DNA of 64,000 bases. Origin: Modestobacter marinus. Lineage in GTDB: Bacteria; Actinomycetota; Actinomycetes; Mycobacteriales; Geodermatophilaceae. The stretch covers positions 1 to 64,000 of the forward strand of contig NZ_JABGCH010000005.1 in the NCBI RefSeq assembly GCF_019799945.1, written 5' to 3'. A program made the translations under genes and the position numbers. Shown one piece after another: positions 31,505 to 39,140 of this stretch. The number at the start of each line of letters is the position of its first letter. The first letter of the stretch is position 1. The notes under the pieces were generated by a model. That model worked only from the letters and a program-made list of their open reading frames with translations, was not told the DNA's origin and did not search any database.

Positions 31505-32905
31505 TCAGCGGGTGCGGGGCGGCCAGTCGCTGCCGAGCTCGCCGAGGTCCCACCACAGGCCGGCCATCACCTGCAGCGCCTCGCGGACCAGCGGTGCGGG
31601 CAGGTGCTCGTCGGGGGCGTGCTGGGCGCAGCCGGGGTAGGAGTGCGGCACCCAGACGGTGGGCAGGCCGAGCACGTGCGCGAAGGCCTCGTTGGGCAGC
31701 GAGCCGCCCAGGTTGGGCAGCAGCGCGGGGGCGCGGCCGGTGCTGCGCTCCAGGGAGCCGAGGGTCCAGCCGACCCACGGGTCCTCGGGGTGCAGCCGGG
31801 TCGCGGCCATGACGTGCTCGACGTCGATCTCCACCATGCCAAAGCCGTGCCGGTCGAAGTGCTCGCGCAGCCGCTCCTCGATCGACTCCCAGTCGGTGCC
31901 CACCACGAAGCGCAGCTGGCAGTGCACCCGGGCGTCGGCGGGGATGGCGTTCACCGGGCCGTCCGGGTCCCCGGAGGTCATGGCCAGCACCTCCAGGGTG
32001 TTCCAGCCGAAGAGCCGCTCGCTGGGCGTGAGACCCGGCTCGCCCCAGTCCGCGTCGAGGACGGGGCTGTCCGGCCCCTGGTCGACGGTGATCTCGGCCA
32101 GCGCCCGGCGCACGGGCTCGGGGACGGCGGGCGGCCGCAGCGCGTCGAGGAGCAGCCGACCCCGGCCGTCCACCAGGCTGGCCACGGCGTTGAGCAGCAC
32201 GGTCGCCGGGTTGGCCAGCACACCGCCCCAGTTGCCCGAGTGGTGGGACGCCGCGCGGGCGCGGGCGCGGAAGGTGACGTTCATCGAGCCGCGGGAGCCG
32301 AGGAAGACCGTCGGGCGGTCCGCGGCCACCCGGGGGCCGTCGGAGCCGATGAGCAGGTCGGCGGCCAGCTCGCCGCGCAGTTGGGCGCACAGCTCCGACA
32401 ACCCGGGGGAGCCGGACTCCTCGCCCATGTCCAGCAGCAGCGTGACGTTGTAGCCCAACCGCTGCCCGCGCTCGGCGAGGACCTGCTCGAGGGCGGCGAG
32501 GTTGATGCTGTGCTGGCCCTTGTTGTCCGCCACGCCGCGGCCGTACCAGCGGTCGCCCTCCACGACGACCCGCCAGGGGTCCAGCCCTGCCCGCCACTGC
32601 TCGGGGTGGGCCGGCTGCACGTCCCCGTGGCCGTAGGTGAGCACCGTGGGGAGCGCGGGGTCCTCGACCCGGCGCGCGACCAGGAAGGGGTGCCGCGCCG
32701 AGACCGGGTTCTCGACGATCCGCGCGGCGAAGCCCAGCCGCTCGACCGCGGGGACCATCTCGGCCGTCAGGTACTCGCGCAGCGGCGGCTCCCGGGCGGG
32801 GAACGCGCTCTCGGTCGGGTGCGCGACCCGGCGCTCCAGGTCGGCGAGGAAGGCCCCGGAGTCGAAGTGCGCGGCCGCGCGGGCGAGGGCGTGCTGGCGG
32901 TCCAT
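31505..32905 (-). CDS. M20 family metallopeptidase (dipeptidase)
   Basis: A 466-residue dizinc peptidase. Metal-site motifs: TYGHGDVQPAHPEQW (His, Asp near residue 90), GRGVADNKGQHSINL (bridging Asp), and LDMGEESGSPGLSEL (catalytic Glu-Glu). The lid/dimerisation domain sits between about 200 and 330, and the final ligand is in HSYPGCAQHAPDEHLP near the C-terminus. It resembles cytosolic nonspecific dipeptidases (carnosinase/DUG1 group). ATG at 32905. It converges with the ClpP-like gene, 7 bases between stops. Confidence 0.94.
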   Translation of the reverse strand: MDRQHALARAAAHFDSGAFLADLERRVAHPTESAFPAREPPLREYLTAEMVPAVERLGFAARIVENPVSARHPFLVARRVEDPALPTVLTYGHGDVQPAHPEQWRAGLDPWRVVVEGDRWYGRGVADNKGQHSINLAALEQVLAERGQRLGYNVTLLLDMGEESGSPGLSELCAQLRGELAADLLIGSDGPRVAADRPTVFLGSRGSMNVTFRARARAASHHSGNWGGVLANPATVLLNAVASLVDGRGRLLLDALRPPAVPEPVRRALAEITVDQGPDSPVLDADWGEPGLTPSERLFGWNTLEVLAMTSGDPDGPVNAIPADARVHCQLRFVVGTDWESIEERLREHFDRHGFGMVEIDVEHVMAATRLHPEDPWVGWTLGSLERSTGRAPALLPNLGGSLPNEAFAHVLGLPTVWVPHSYPGCAQHAPDEHLPAPLVREALQVMAGLWWDLGELGSDWPPRTR

Positions 32906-32971
32906 GGGCCCACGGTGTCAGCGCCTGAGACCGCCGGCCACCGACGACGCCCGCTTCGCGATGATCGACCG

Positions 32972-33550
32972 GTGAGCGAGGCCGAGCTGCCGTACCGGTA
33001 CGCGGTCGAGGTCGTGGGGCTGCTCGCCTCGCCTCGGCACCGCTGCGACGGCCGGCCGGACGGCGCGGTCGCCGCCCTCCCGGTCGAGCGGCGGGACCGG
33101 ATCGAGGTCCGGGCGGGCCTCGGCGTCGTCGGCGACCGGTACGCCGGGCGGCCCGCGCACCGGGACGCCTCGGTCACCGTCCTCGCCGTCGAGGCGCTGG
33201 AGCAGCTCGCGGCCGAGCTGGGCAGCGGGCCGCTGGACCCGCTGGCTCCCCGCCGGAACGTGGTGCTGCGCGGCGCGGAGGTCGAGGCGCTGCGCGGAGA
33301 GCCGTTCAGCCTGGACTGCGGGGCGGGCGAGGTGCTCCTCGCCGGTGGGCGCCCGGCCAACCCGTGCGCCTGGATGGACACGGTCCTCGCCCCGGGTGCG
33401 CACCGCGGGCTGCGCGGCCGGGGTGGGGTGCGCTGCGCGCCGCGGTCGGACGGCGTCCTGCGGTTGGGGACCGCGGTGCTGCGCTCCGCGGTCCCCCTGG
33501 ACCCGGCGCGGGCGGGGGACCCGGTCCGCCCGGCGCTCCGGCCGCGCTGA
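32972..33550 (+). CDS. MOSC domain protein
   Basis: A 192-residue protein. After VVGLLASPRHR the MOSC region contains GLGVVGDRYAG, ASVTVLAVEALEQLAAELG, PRRNVVLRGAEVEALRG and RPANPCAWMDTVLAPG; the conserved cysteine in NPCAWMD is the one proposed to carry sulfur in MOSC proteins. MOSC domains act on molybdenum cofactor or are reductase modules. A link to the molybdenum genes elsewhere in the window is only thematic. GATGAT six bases before the GTG could be a leaderless -10. Confidence 0.85.
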   Translation: MSEAELPYRYAVEVVGLLASPRHRCDGRPDGAVAALPVERRDRIEVRAGLGVVGDRYAGRPAHRDASVTVLAVEALEQLAAELGSGPLDPLAPRRNVVLRGAEVEALRGEPFSLDCGAGEVLLAGGRPANPCAWMDTVLAPGAHRGLRGRGGVRCAPRSDGVLRLGTAVLRSAVPLDPARAGDPVRPALRPR

Positions 33551-33559
33551 GGGCGCCGG

Positions 33560-35194
33560 TCAGCCGGGGTCGCTGACCACGCGGTCGCGGCCGGTGCGCT
33601 TGGCCCGGTACAGGTGCGTGTCGGCGCGGCGGAGCGCGGCGGCGGGGTCGCAGGGGCCCAGCGCTCCGGTGTGCGTGGCGCCGATGCTGACGGTGACCGG
33701 GACGTCGGCGGTGACCGCCGCCCAGGGGTGCGACCGGATCGTCCGGCGGACCTGCTCCAGCCGGTCCCGCGCCACGGCCGGCTCCGGTCCGGGCAGCACC
33801 AGCAGGAACTCCTCACCGCCGAGGCGCGCGGCGAAGGCGCCGTCCACCTGGTCGGCCGCGGCCTCCAGCAGCTCGGCCACGGTGGCCAGCACCCGGTCGC
33901 CGACGTCGTGGGACAGCGTGTCGTTGACCCGCTTGAAGTGGTCGAGGTCCAGCAGGGCGACCGTCACCGGGGTGCCGCGCCCGGCGCCCACCCGGAGCAG
34001 CCGGGGGAGCTCCTCGTCGACGTAGCGGCGGTTGTACAGCCCGGTCAGCGGGTCGCGCAGCGACAGCTCCCGGTACCGCCGGCTCTGCCGCCGCGCCTCG
34101 CCGGTCTCGTACATGGCCTGGATCGCCCGGGCGCGGGCGTCCCGCTGGTCCGACTGCAGCTGCAGGACGTCGTGGGTGTAGCCCTTGTGCTCCTCGAAGG
34201 CCTCCCGGAAGCGCCCGGCCGCGGCGTGGATCTCGGCCTGCTCGCGGCGGGCGTGCACCCGGACGGTGCCCAGCCCCAGCTCCTCGCAGATCCGCACGCA
34301 GGTGTCCAGGGCCGCCTGCGCCTCCTCCAGCCGGCCGCGCCGGCGCCGCACCTCGGCGAGGGTGAGCAGCGAGTCGGCCCCGGCGTCGCCGTCGGGGGAG
34401 GCCCGCCGGAACTCCGGCTCCAGGACCGGCAGCAGGACCTCCTCGGCCTCGGCCAGCCGCCCGAGCCCCAGCAGGGTGCGCGCGACGGTGTCCAGCCGGC
34501 CGACGTGCAGCGTGCGCCCGTGCTCGGAGGCGAGCTCCCGCATGCGGGTGCAGAACCGCAGCGAGACGTCGAGGTCGCCGTGCAGCGCCTCCACGTAGGC
34601 CCGGTTGTTCAAGGCGACGAGCTGGCGGTCGACGTCGCCGAGCTCCTCGGCGAGCCGCAGCACCTGAGGATGGCGCTCGCGGGCGGCCGCGATGTCGCCG
34701 TTGAGGCCCAGGCAGTCGGCCAGCCGGCCCAGGTGGTCGAAGCGCAGCGGCGCCGGGGTGTCGGCGTCCATCAGCTCCACGGCCCGCACCGAGTGCTCGA
34801 GGGCCAGCGAGAGGTCGCCGAGGTCGAGGAAGACGTTCTGCAGCACGTAGTGGCTGCGGGCGAGCAGGTGCCGCGCGTCGTGGTCGGAGGCCCACTGCTG
34901 CACCTCCTGGGCGAGCCGGCCACCGGCGGCCAGCTCCCCCCGGCGCTGGAAGACCTCGGCGCGCACGAGCTGCGCGCGCAGCTCCAGCTCGGGGAGGCCC
35001 AGCTCGCGGGCCCGGGCCGCCACGCGCTGCGCCCGCTCGCCGGCGGCGTCGCGGTCGAACCGCGGCAGGGACTCCAGCTCCGCGACCTCCACGAGCAGCT
35101 CGACGACCTCGGCGGGCGGTGCGGTTCCGGCGACGTCCACGTCGCGCACCTCCTCCTCGTCGGTCGCCAGCACTGTGCTCGCGTCCTCCTCCAT
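33560..35194 (-). CDS. TPR-containing diguanylate cyclase (GGDEF)
   Basis: A 544-residue cytoplasmic protein. Residues 30-350 are tetratricopeptide-like helical repeats (LARSHYVLQNVFLDLGDLSLALEHSVRAVELM is one unit, GRLAEAEEVLLPVLEPEF another). A helix near 360-385 leads to the GGDEF domain: LSLRDPLTGLYNRRYVDEEL, LLDLDHFKRVNDTLSHDVGDRVL, and the active site LGGEEFLLVLPG (GGEEF, catalytically competent in this family). It synthesises cyclic di-GMP from two GTP. No membrane segment is seen. The ATG at 35194 gives a start before MEEDASTVLATDEEE. A cyclic-di-GMP GGDEF-EAL protein is encoded 4 kb away. Confidence 0.9.
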   Translation of the reverse strand: MEEDASTVLATDEEEVRDVDVAGTAPPAEVVELLVEVAELESLPRFDRDAAGERAQRVAARARELGLPELELRAQLVRAEVFQRRGELAAGGRLAQEVQQWASDHDARHLLARSHYVLQNVFLDLGDLSLALEHSVRAVELMDADTPAPLRFDHLGRLADCLGLNGDIAAARERHPQVLRLAEELGDVDRQLVALNNRAYVEALHGDLDVSLRFCTRMRELASEHGRTLHVGRLDTVARTLLGLGRLAEAEEVLLPVLEPEFRRASPDGDAGADSLLTLAEVRRRRGRLEEAQAALDTCVRICEELGLGTVRVHARREQAEIHAAAGRFREAFEEHKGYTHDVLQLQSDQRDARARAIQAMYETGEARRQSRRYRELSLRDPLTGLYNRRYVDEELPRLLRVGAGRGTPVTVALLDLDHFKRVNDTLSHDVGDRVLATVAELLEAAADQVDGAFAARLGGEEFLLVLPGPEPAVARDRLEQVRRTIRSHPWAAVTADVPVTVSIGATHTGALGPCDPAAALRRADTHLYRAKRTGRDRVVSDPG

Positions 35195-35287
35195 CGGCCG
35201 CGCCCGCGGGGTTGCCGAGCGTCGGAGGGGTTGTCTACTCCACGGGGGTGACGAGATGGCGGGTCCGGGACGCGGCAGACTCGCGGC

Positions 35288-36706
35288 GTGACGGTGGTCG
35301 TGGTGGGCGCCGGGCCGGTGGGCCTGACCGTGGCGCTGCTCCTGGCCCGCCGGGGCCTCGACGTCCTCGCGGTGGACCGGCATCCCGCGCCGTACCCGCA
35401 GCCGCGCGCGGTCCACCTCGACGACGAGGCGCTGCGGGTGCTGCAGGCTGCGGGCGTCGCCGACGCGTTCGTCCGGGTGAGCCGGCCGATGGCCGGGCTG
35501 CGCCTGCTGGACGACGCCGGTCGCACGCTCGCCGAGTTCCCGCGCGGGGACGGCGTGCACGGCTGGCCGCAGGCGTCGATGTTCAGCCAGCCCGACCTGG
35601 AGGCGGTGCTGCAGGCCGCGGTGGACGCCGAGCCGGGGGTCGAGGTGCGGCGGGGGACCGAGCTCACCGCCCTCTCGCAGGGGGACGGACCGGTCCTTCT
35701 CACCCTGCGCGACCGGCGCACCGGGGCGGAGGCGGGGACGACGGCGGAGGCGGTCCTCGGCTGCGACGGGGCGCACAGCACCGTCCGCCGGCTGATCGGC
35801 GGCTGGATGCAGGACCTCGGCCCCGCGGAGCGGTGGCTGGTCGTCGACCTGGCCTCGCGCGGACCGCTGCCGGTGTGGCCCGGGGTGCAGCAGGTCTGCG
35901 ACCCCGCGCGCCCGGCCACCTTCATGCCGGTCGCCGGGGACCGCTACCGGGCCGAGTTCCGGCTGGCCGACGGCGAGGACCCGGCCGGTCTGGCCCTCCC
36001 CGCGCTGCTGGCCCGGTTCGGCGCCGAGGAGTGCGCCGTCGTCCGCGCCGCCGAGTACACGTTCGCCGCGCGGGTTGCCGACCGGTGGCGCGACCGCCGG
36101 GTGCTGCTGTGCGGCGACGCTGCCCACCTGACCCCGCCGTTCATCGGGCAGGGCCTGGCCCTGGGGCTGCGGGACGCCCACCAGCTCGCCTGGAAGCTGG
36201 CCGCGGTCCTGGCCGGCGCGGACGACGCGCTGCTGGACACCCACCAGGCGGAACGGGCGCCGCACGCGCGGGCGCTGGTGCGCCTCGCGGTGCTGCTCGG
36301 CCGGCTGATGACCGGAGGCGGGGCGCCGGCCGCGGTCACTCGCCGCGCCGTCCTCGCCGGCGTCCGCCGGACCCCGGCGCTCGCCGCGTTCGCCGCCGGG
36401 AGCAGCTCCCCGCCACTGCGCCCGGGACCGCTGGTCCGCCGCGCCCGGGTCGCGCCCGGCTCGCCGGTGGGTGTGCTGGTGCCCCAGCCGACGGTCCGGG
36501 TGGACGGCGCGGCCACCCGGCTCGACGACGTCCTCGGGCCGGACTGGGCGGTGCTCACCGCCGGCGGGCGGGTGCCGGCGGACTGGCCGGGCCGGGTGCT
36601 GCGGGTCGGGTCGGGCGGGCTGGGGTCGCCGGAGCTGACCCGGTGGCTGCGCGGCCGGTCGGTGCTGGTCCGGCCGGACCGGATCGTGGCCGCCGTCGCC
36701 CGCTGA
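35288..36706 (+). CDS. FAD-dependent aromatic monooxygenase (MhpA/PheA-like)
   Basis: A 472-residue class A flavoprotein monooxygenase. FAD-binding motif VVVVGAGPVGLTVALLLARRG (GxGxxG at residues 7-12), the DG motif LGCDGAHSTVRRLI (near 160) and the GD motif VLLCGDAAHLTPPFIGQGLALGLRDAHQLAWKL (near 278). Relatives hydroxylate phenols or 3-(3-hydroxyphenyl)propionate or modify polyketides. The C-terminal thioredoxin-like domain (from about 390) is short but recognisable. No pathway neighbours identify the substrate. CAGACT followed by 6 bases precedes the GTG, probably leaderless. Confidence 0.88.
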   Translation: MTVVVVGAGPVGLTVALLLARRGLDVLAVDRHPAPYPQPRAVHLDDEALRVLQAAGVADAFVRVSRPMAGLRLLDDAGRTLAEFPRGDGVHGWPQASMFSQPDLEAVLQAAVDAEPGVEVRRGTELTALSQGDGPVLLTLRDRRTGAEAGTTAEAVLGCDGAHSTVRRLIGGWMQDLGPAERWLVVDLASRGPLPVWPGVQQVCDPARPATFMPVAGDRYRAEFRLADGEDPAGLALPALLARFGAEECAVVRAAEYTFAARVADRWRDRRVLLCGDAAHLTPPFIGQGLALGLRDAHQLAWKLAAVLAGADDALLDTHQAERAPHARALVRLAVLLGRLMTGGGAPAAVTRRAVLAGVRRTPALAAFAAGSSSPPLRPGPLVRRARVAPGSPVGVLVPQPTVRVDGAATRLDDVLGPDWAVLTAGGRVPADWPGRVLRVGSGGLGSPELTRWLRGRSVLVRPDRIVAAVAR

Positions 36707-36749
36707 CCGGCCACCCGGCATGCTGGCAGGACCCCTTCGAGAGGACGAG

Positions 36750-37967
36750 ATGAGCTTCGACGTCGCCGCGGTCCGCGCCCACTTCCCGGCCCTGCAGGCG
36801 GGGGTGGCCCACTTCGACGGCCCGGGCGGCTCGCAGACCCCCGACGTGGTCGCGCAGGCGGTGGCCGCCACCCTGACCAGCCCCATCGCCAACCGCGGGC
36901 GGGTCACCGCGGCCGAGCGCGCGGCGGACGACGTCGTCCTCGCCGCCCGGCAGGCGGTCGCCGACCTGACCGGCGGGGTGCCCGGCGGCGTGGTCTTCGG
37001 CCGCAGCGCCACGGCCCTGACCTACGAGTTCTCCCGGGTGCTCGCCGCCGGCTGGGGACCGGGGGACGAGGTCGTGGTGACCCGGCTGGACCACGACGCC
37101 AACGTGCGCCCGTGGGTGCAGGCCGCCGCGGCGCGCGGCGCGGCCGTGCGCTGGGCGGACTTCGACCCGGCGACCGGCGAGCTGGACCCCGCCACGGTCG
37201 GGGCGCTGCTGTCCCCGCGCACCCGGCTGGTCGCCGTCACCGGCGCCTCCAACCTGATCGGCACCCGCCCCGACCTGCCCGCGATCACCGCGCTCGCGCA
37301 CGCCGCCGGCGCGCTGACCTGGGTCGACGGCGTGCACCTGACCGCGCACGTGCCGGTGGACGTCGCCGCGCTGGGGGCGGACTTCTTCACCTGCTCGCCG
37401 TACAAGTTCCTCGGCCCGCACTGCGGCTGCCTGGTGGTGTCCCCCGACCTGCTCGGGACGCTGCACCCGGACAAGCTGGCGCCCTCGACCGACGCCGTGC
37501 CGGAGCGGTTCGAGCTGGGCACCCTGCCGTACGAGCTGCTCGCCGGCACGACCGCGGCGGTCGACTTCCTCGCCGGCATCGCCGGTCCCGAGGGCGACCG
37601 GCGCGGCCGCCTGGCGGCGGCGCTGGCGCAGGTGGAGGAGCACGAGGACCGGCTGCGGGAGCGGATCGAGGATGGTGTCCGCGCGCTGCCCGGCCTCACG
37701 CTGTGGTCCCGCGCGGCCCGGCGCACCCCGACCCTGCTGTTCACCTTCGACGGCCGGGACGCCGCCGACGCGTACCGGTTCCTCGCCGAGCGCGGCGTCA
37801 ACGCCCCCGCGGGCAACTTCTACGCCCTCGAGGCCTCCCGGCACCTCGGTCTCGGGGACACCGGTGGCCTGCGGGCCGGGCTCGCCCCCTACAGCGACGA
37901 GTCGGACGTCGACCGGCTGGTCGCCGGGCTCACCGCGTTCCTCACCGCGCCTCGGCGATCCGCTTGA
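36750..37967 (+). CDS. Cysteine desulfurase-like class V aminotransferase (TIGR01976 type)
   Basis: A 405-residue PLP enzyme. FDGPGGSQTPDVVAQAVAATL near residue 22, FGRSATALTYEFSR, TRLDHDANVRPW, TWVDGVHLTAHVPVD (Asp pairing with PLP nitrogen and following His) and FFTCSPYKFLGPHCGCLVVS, where the lysine is the Schiff-base residue. The VC1184-like subgroup differs from SufS/IscS, lacking a clear long active-cysteine loop, so sulfur-donor activity is uncertain. ATG 36750 is preceded by GAGAGGACGAG. Its 3' end overlaps the convergent SRPBCC gene by 26 bases. Confidence 0.88.
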   Translation: MSFDVAAVRAHFPALQAGVAHFDGPGGSQTPDVVAQAVAATLTSPIANRGRVTAAERAADDVVLAARQAVADLTGGVPGGVVFGRSATALTYEFSRVLAAGWGPGDEVVVTRLDHDANVRPWVQAAAARGAAVRWADFDPATGELDPATVGALLSPRTRLVAVTGASNLIGTRPDLPAITALAHAAGALTWVDGVHLTAHVPVDVAALGADFFTCSPYKFLGPHCGCLVVSPDLLGTLHPDKLAPSTDAVPERFELGTLPYELLAGTTAAVDFLAGIAGPEGDRRGRLAAALAQVEEHEDRLRERIEDGVRALPGLTLWSRAARRTPTLLFTFDGRDAADAYRFLAERGVNAPAGNFYALEASRHLGLGDTGGLRAGLAPYSDESDVDRLVAGLTAFLTAPRRSA

Positions 37968-38406
37968 TGGCCGCCAGGGTCGCCGGGATCCCCTCGTGGG
38001 CGGCGCGGATGCGCTCCTCGACCTGCCGCGGCGCGTCCGCGCCGTACTTCTCCCGGAAGAAGGCCTGACCGGCGGGGAGGAACTCCCAGGACTCGGTGAG
38101 CCGGGTCCCGCCGTCCACCGGTTCCAGCGTGTAGCCCCACCGGGTGTTGCGGCCGCCGACCAGCCAGGCGAACTCCCGCCCCCGGTCCGCGGCGACCACC
38201 TGGCTGCGGGTCTCCCACGTCCGGTCGGGCAGCTCGTTGCGCCCGGTGAACCAGTCCCCGACCTGCCCCGACGCGCCCTCGTCCCACCAGCAGCCCCGGC
38301 AGACCGGGCTCCACTCCCCGGTGCGCGTCACGTCGGAGACCAGGTCGTAGACCTCCTCGGGGGAGGCCCGCACGACGATCGAGTCGCGGTGGCTGAGGTT
38401 GCTCAC
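37942..38406 (-). CDS. SRPBCC (START-like) family protein
   Basis: A 154-residue ligand-binding fold protein of the polyketide cyclase/dehydrase group. It starts SNLSHRDSIVVRASPEEVYDLVSDVTRTGEWSPVCR, the standard SRPBCC opening strand and helix, then GDWFTGRN, GREFAWLVGGRNTRWGYTLEP and a long C-terminal helix. It binds or modifies hydrophobic ligands in other members; here the ligand is unknown. CAGACT, 6 bases, GTG suggests a leaderless start, the same spacing as at 35276-35288. Its end overlaps the aminotransferase gene by 26 bases. Confidence 0.88.
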   Translation of the reverse strand: MSNLSHRDSIVVRASPEEVYDLVSDVTRTGEWSPVCRGCWWDEGASGQVGDWFTGRNELPDRTWETRSQVVAADRGREFAWLVGGRNTRWGYTLEPVDGGTRLTESWEFLPAGQAFFREKYGADAPRQVEERIRAAHEGIPATLAAIKRIAEAR

Positions 38407-38505
38407 CGGGGCAGTCTGCCCTCCCGCCGGGGCGACGGCGCGTGGATGTGGAACGGCGGGGTAGGGGGTCCCTGGCCGCTGACCCCCAGGAGCAAGGAGC
38501 ACTCC

Positions 38506-39051
38506 ATGGCACGCAACACCCTGTCCCGATCGCTGCACGACGTCGGACTGGCGGCCTGGTTCGGGGGCACGCTGGCCAACGCCGTCGCCCTCAACCCCGC
38601 CTCGGCCGAGGCCGGCTCGGCCTCCGCGACCGGCGCCGTCGCCAACGCCGGCTGGGACCGGTGGACGCCGGTCAACGCCGTCGCCATCGGCGCGCACCTG
38701 ATCGGCAGCGTCGGGCAGCTGATCGGCAACCGGACGCGGGTCACCCAGCAGCAGGGCGTCGGCGGCATGTCGCTGGCCAAGACCGCGCTCACCGCGGCCG
38801 CCCTCGGGGTGACCGCCTACAGCCGGGCGCTGGGCAAGATCGTCTCCCAGGAGGGCGCCACCCCGTCCTGGCGGGCGACGAGGCCGTCCAAGCGGGCCCG
38901 GGCGGAGGTCGCCGCCGCGCAGCTGCGGCTTGACCAGCTGCAGTGGGTCGTGCCTGCGCTCACCGGCGCGCTGGTGGTCGTGAGCTCCTACGCGGGTGAG
39001 CAGCAGCGGCCGGGCGAGGTCGCCCGCGGGCTGGCCGAGAAGACCGGCTGA
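38506..39051 (+). CDS. Conserved actinobacterial membrane protein
   Basis: A 181-residue protein with an N-terminal hydrophobic stretch (DVGLAAWFGGTLANAVALNPA), a second around residues 55-75 (VNAVAIGAHLIGSVGQLIGN), a third near 88-108 and a fourth near 148-165 (VVPALTGALVVVSSY). A basic segment (RATRPSKRARAEV) lies between the last two. Four helices place it in the inner membrane. I recognise the family as conserved in Geodermatophilaceae-like genomes but know no function. CAAGGAGCACTCC precedes the ATG, a clean ribosome-binding site. Confidence 0.75.
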   Translation: MARNTLSRSLHDVGLAAWFGGTLANAVALNPASAEAGSASATGAVANAGWDRWTPVNAVAIGAHLIGSVGQLIGNRTRVTQQQGVGGMSLAKTALTAAALGVTAYSRALGKIVSQEGATPSWRATRPSKRARAEVAAAQLRLDQLQWVVPALTGALVVVSSYAGEQQRPGEVARGLAEKTG

Positions 39052-39072
39052 GCTGTTCCGCGGGGCGGGCTC

Positions 39073-39089
39073 TCCCCCCGGAGGGGGGA
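39073..39089 (+). terminator. Short GC-rich hairpin
   Basis: TCCCCCC (39073-39079), loop GGA, GGGGGGA (39083-39089), 21 bases past the membrane-protein stop. Confidence 0.5.
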
Positions 39090-39140
39090 CCCGGCCCGTG
39101 GCGACTACAGCCCGGTGGCCGGGTCGCCGATGCCCCCGAG

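Noticed and set aside
33560..37012. A single minus-strand open frame of about 1150 codons
   Set aside because: Only the 3' part (to 35194) shows TPR and GGDEF homology; the rest is antisense to the flavin monooxygenase and aminotransferase, whose motifs are unmistakable. High GC content keeps antisense frames open.
36750..37967. Aminotransferase as dedicated molybdenum-cofactor sulfurase with the MOSC gene
   Set aside because: The genes are not adjacent and the TIGR01976-type sequence lacks a clear sulfurase cysteine loop.
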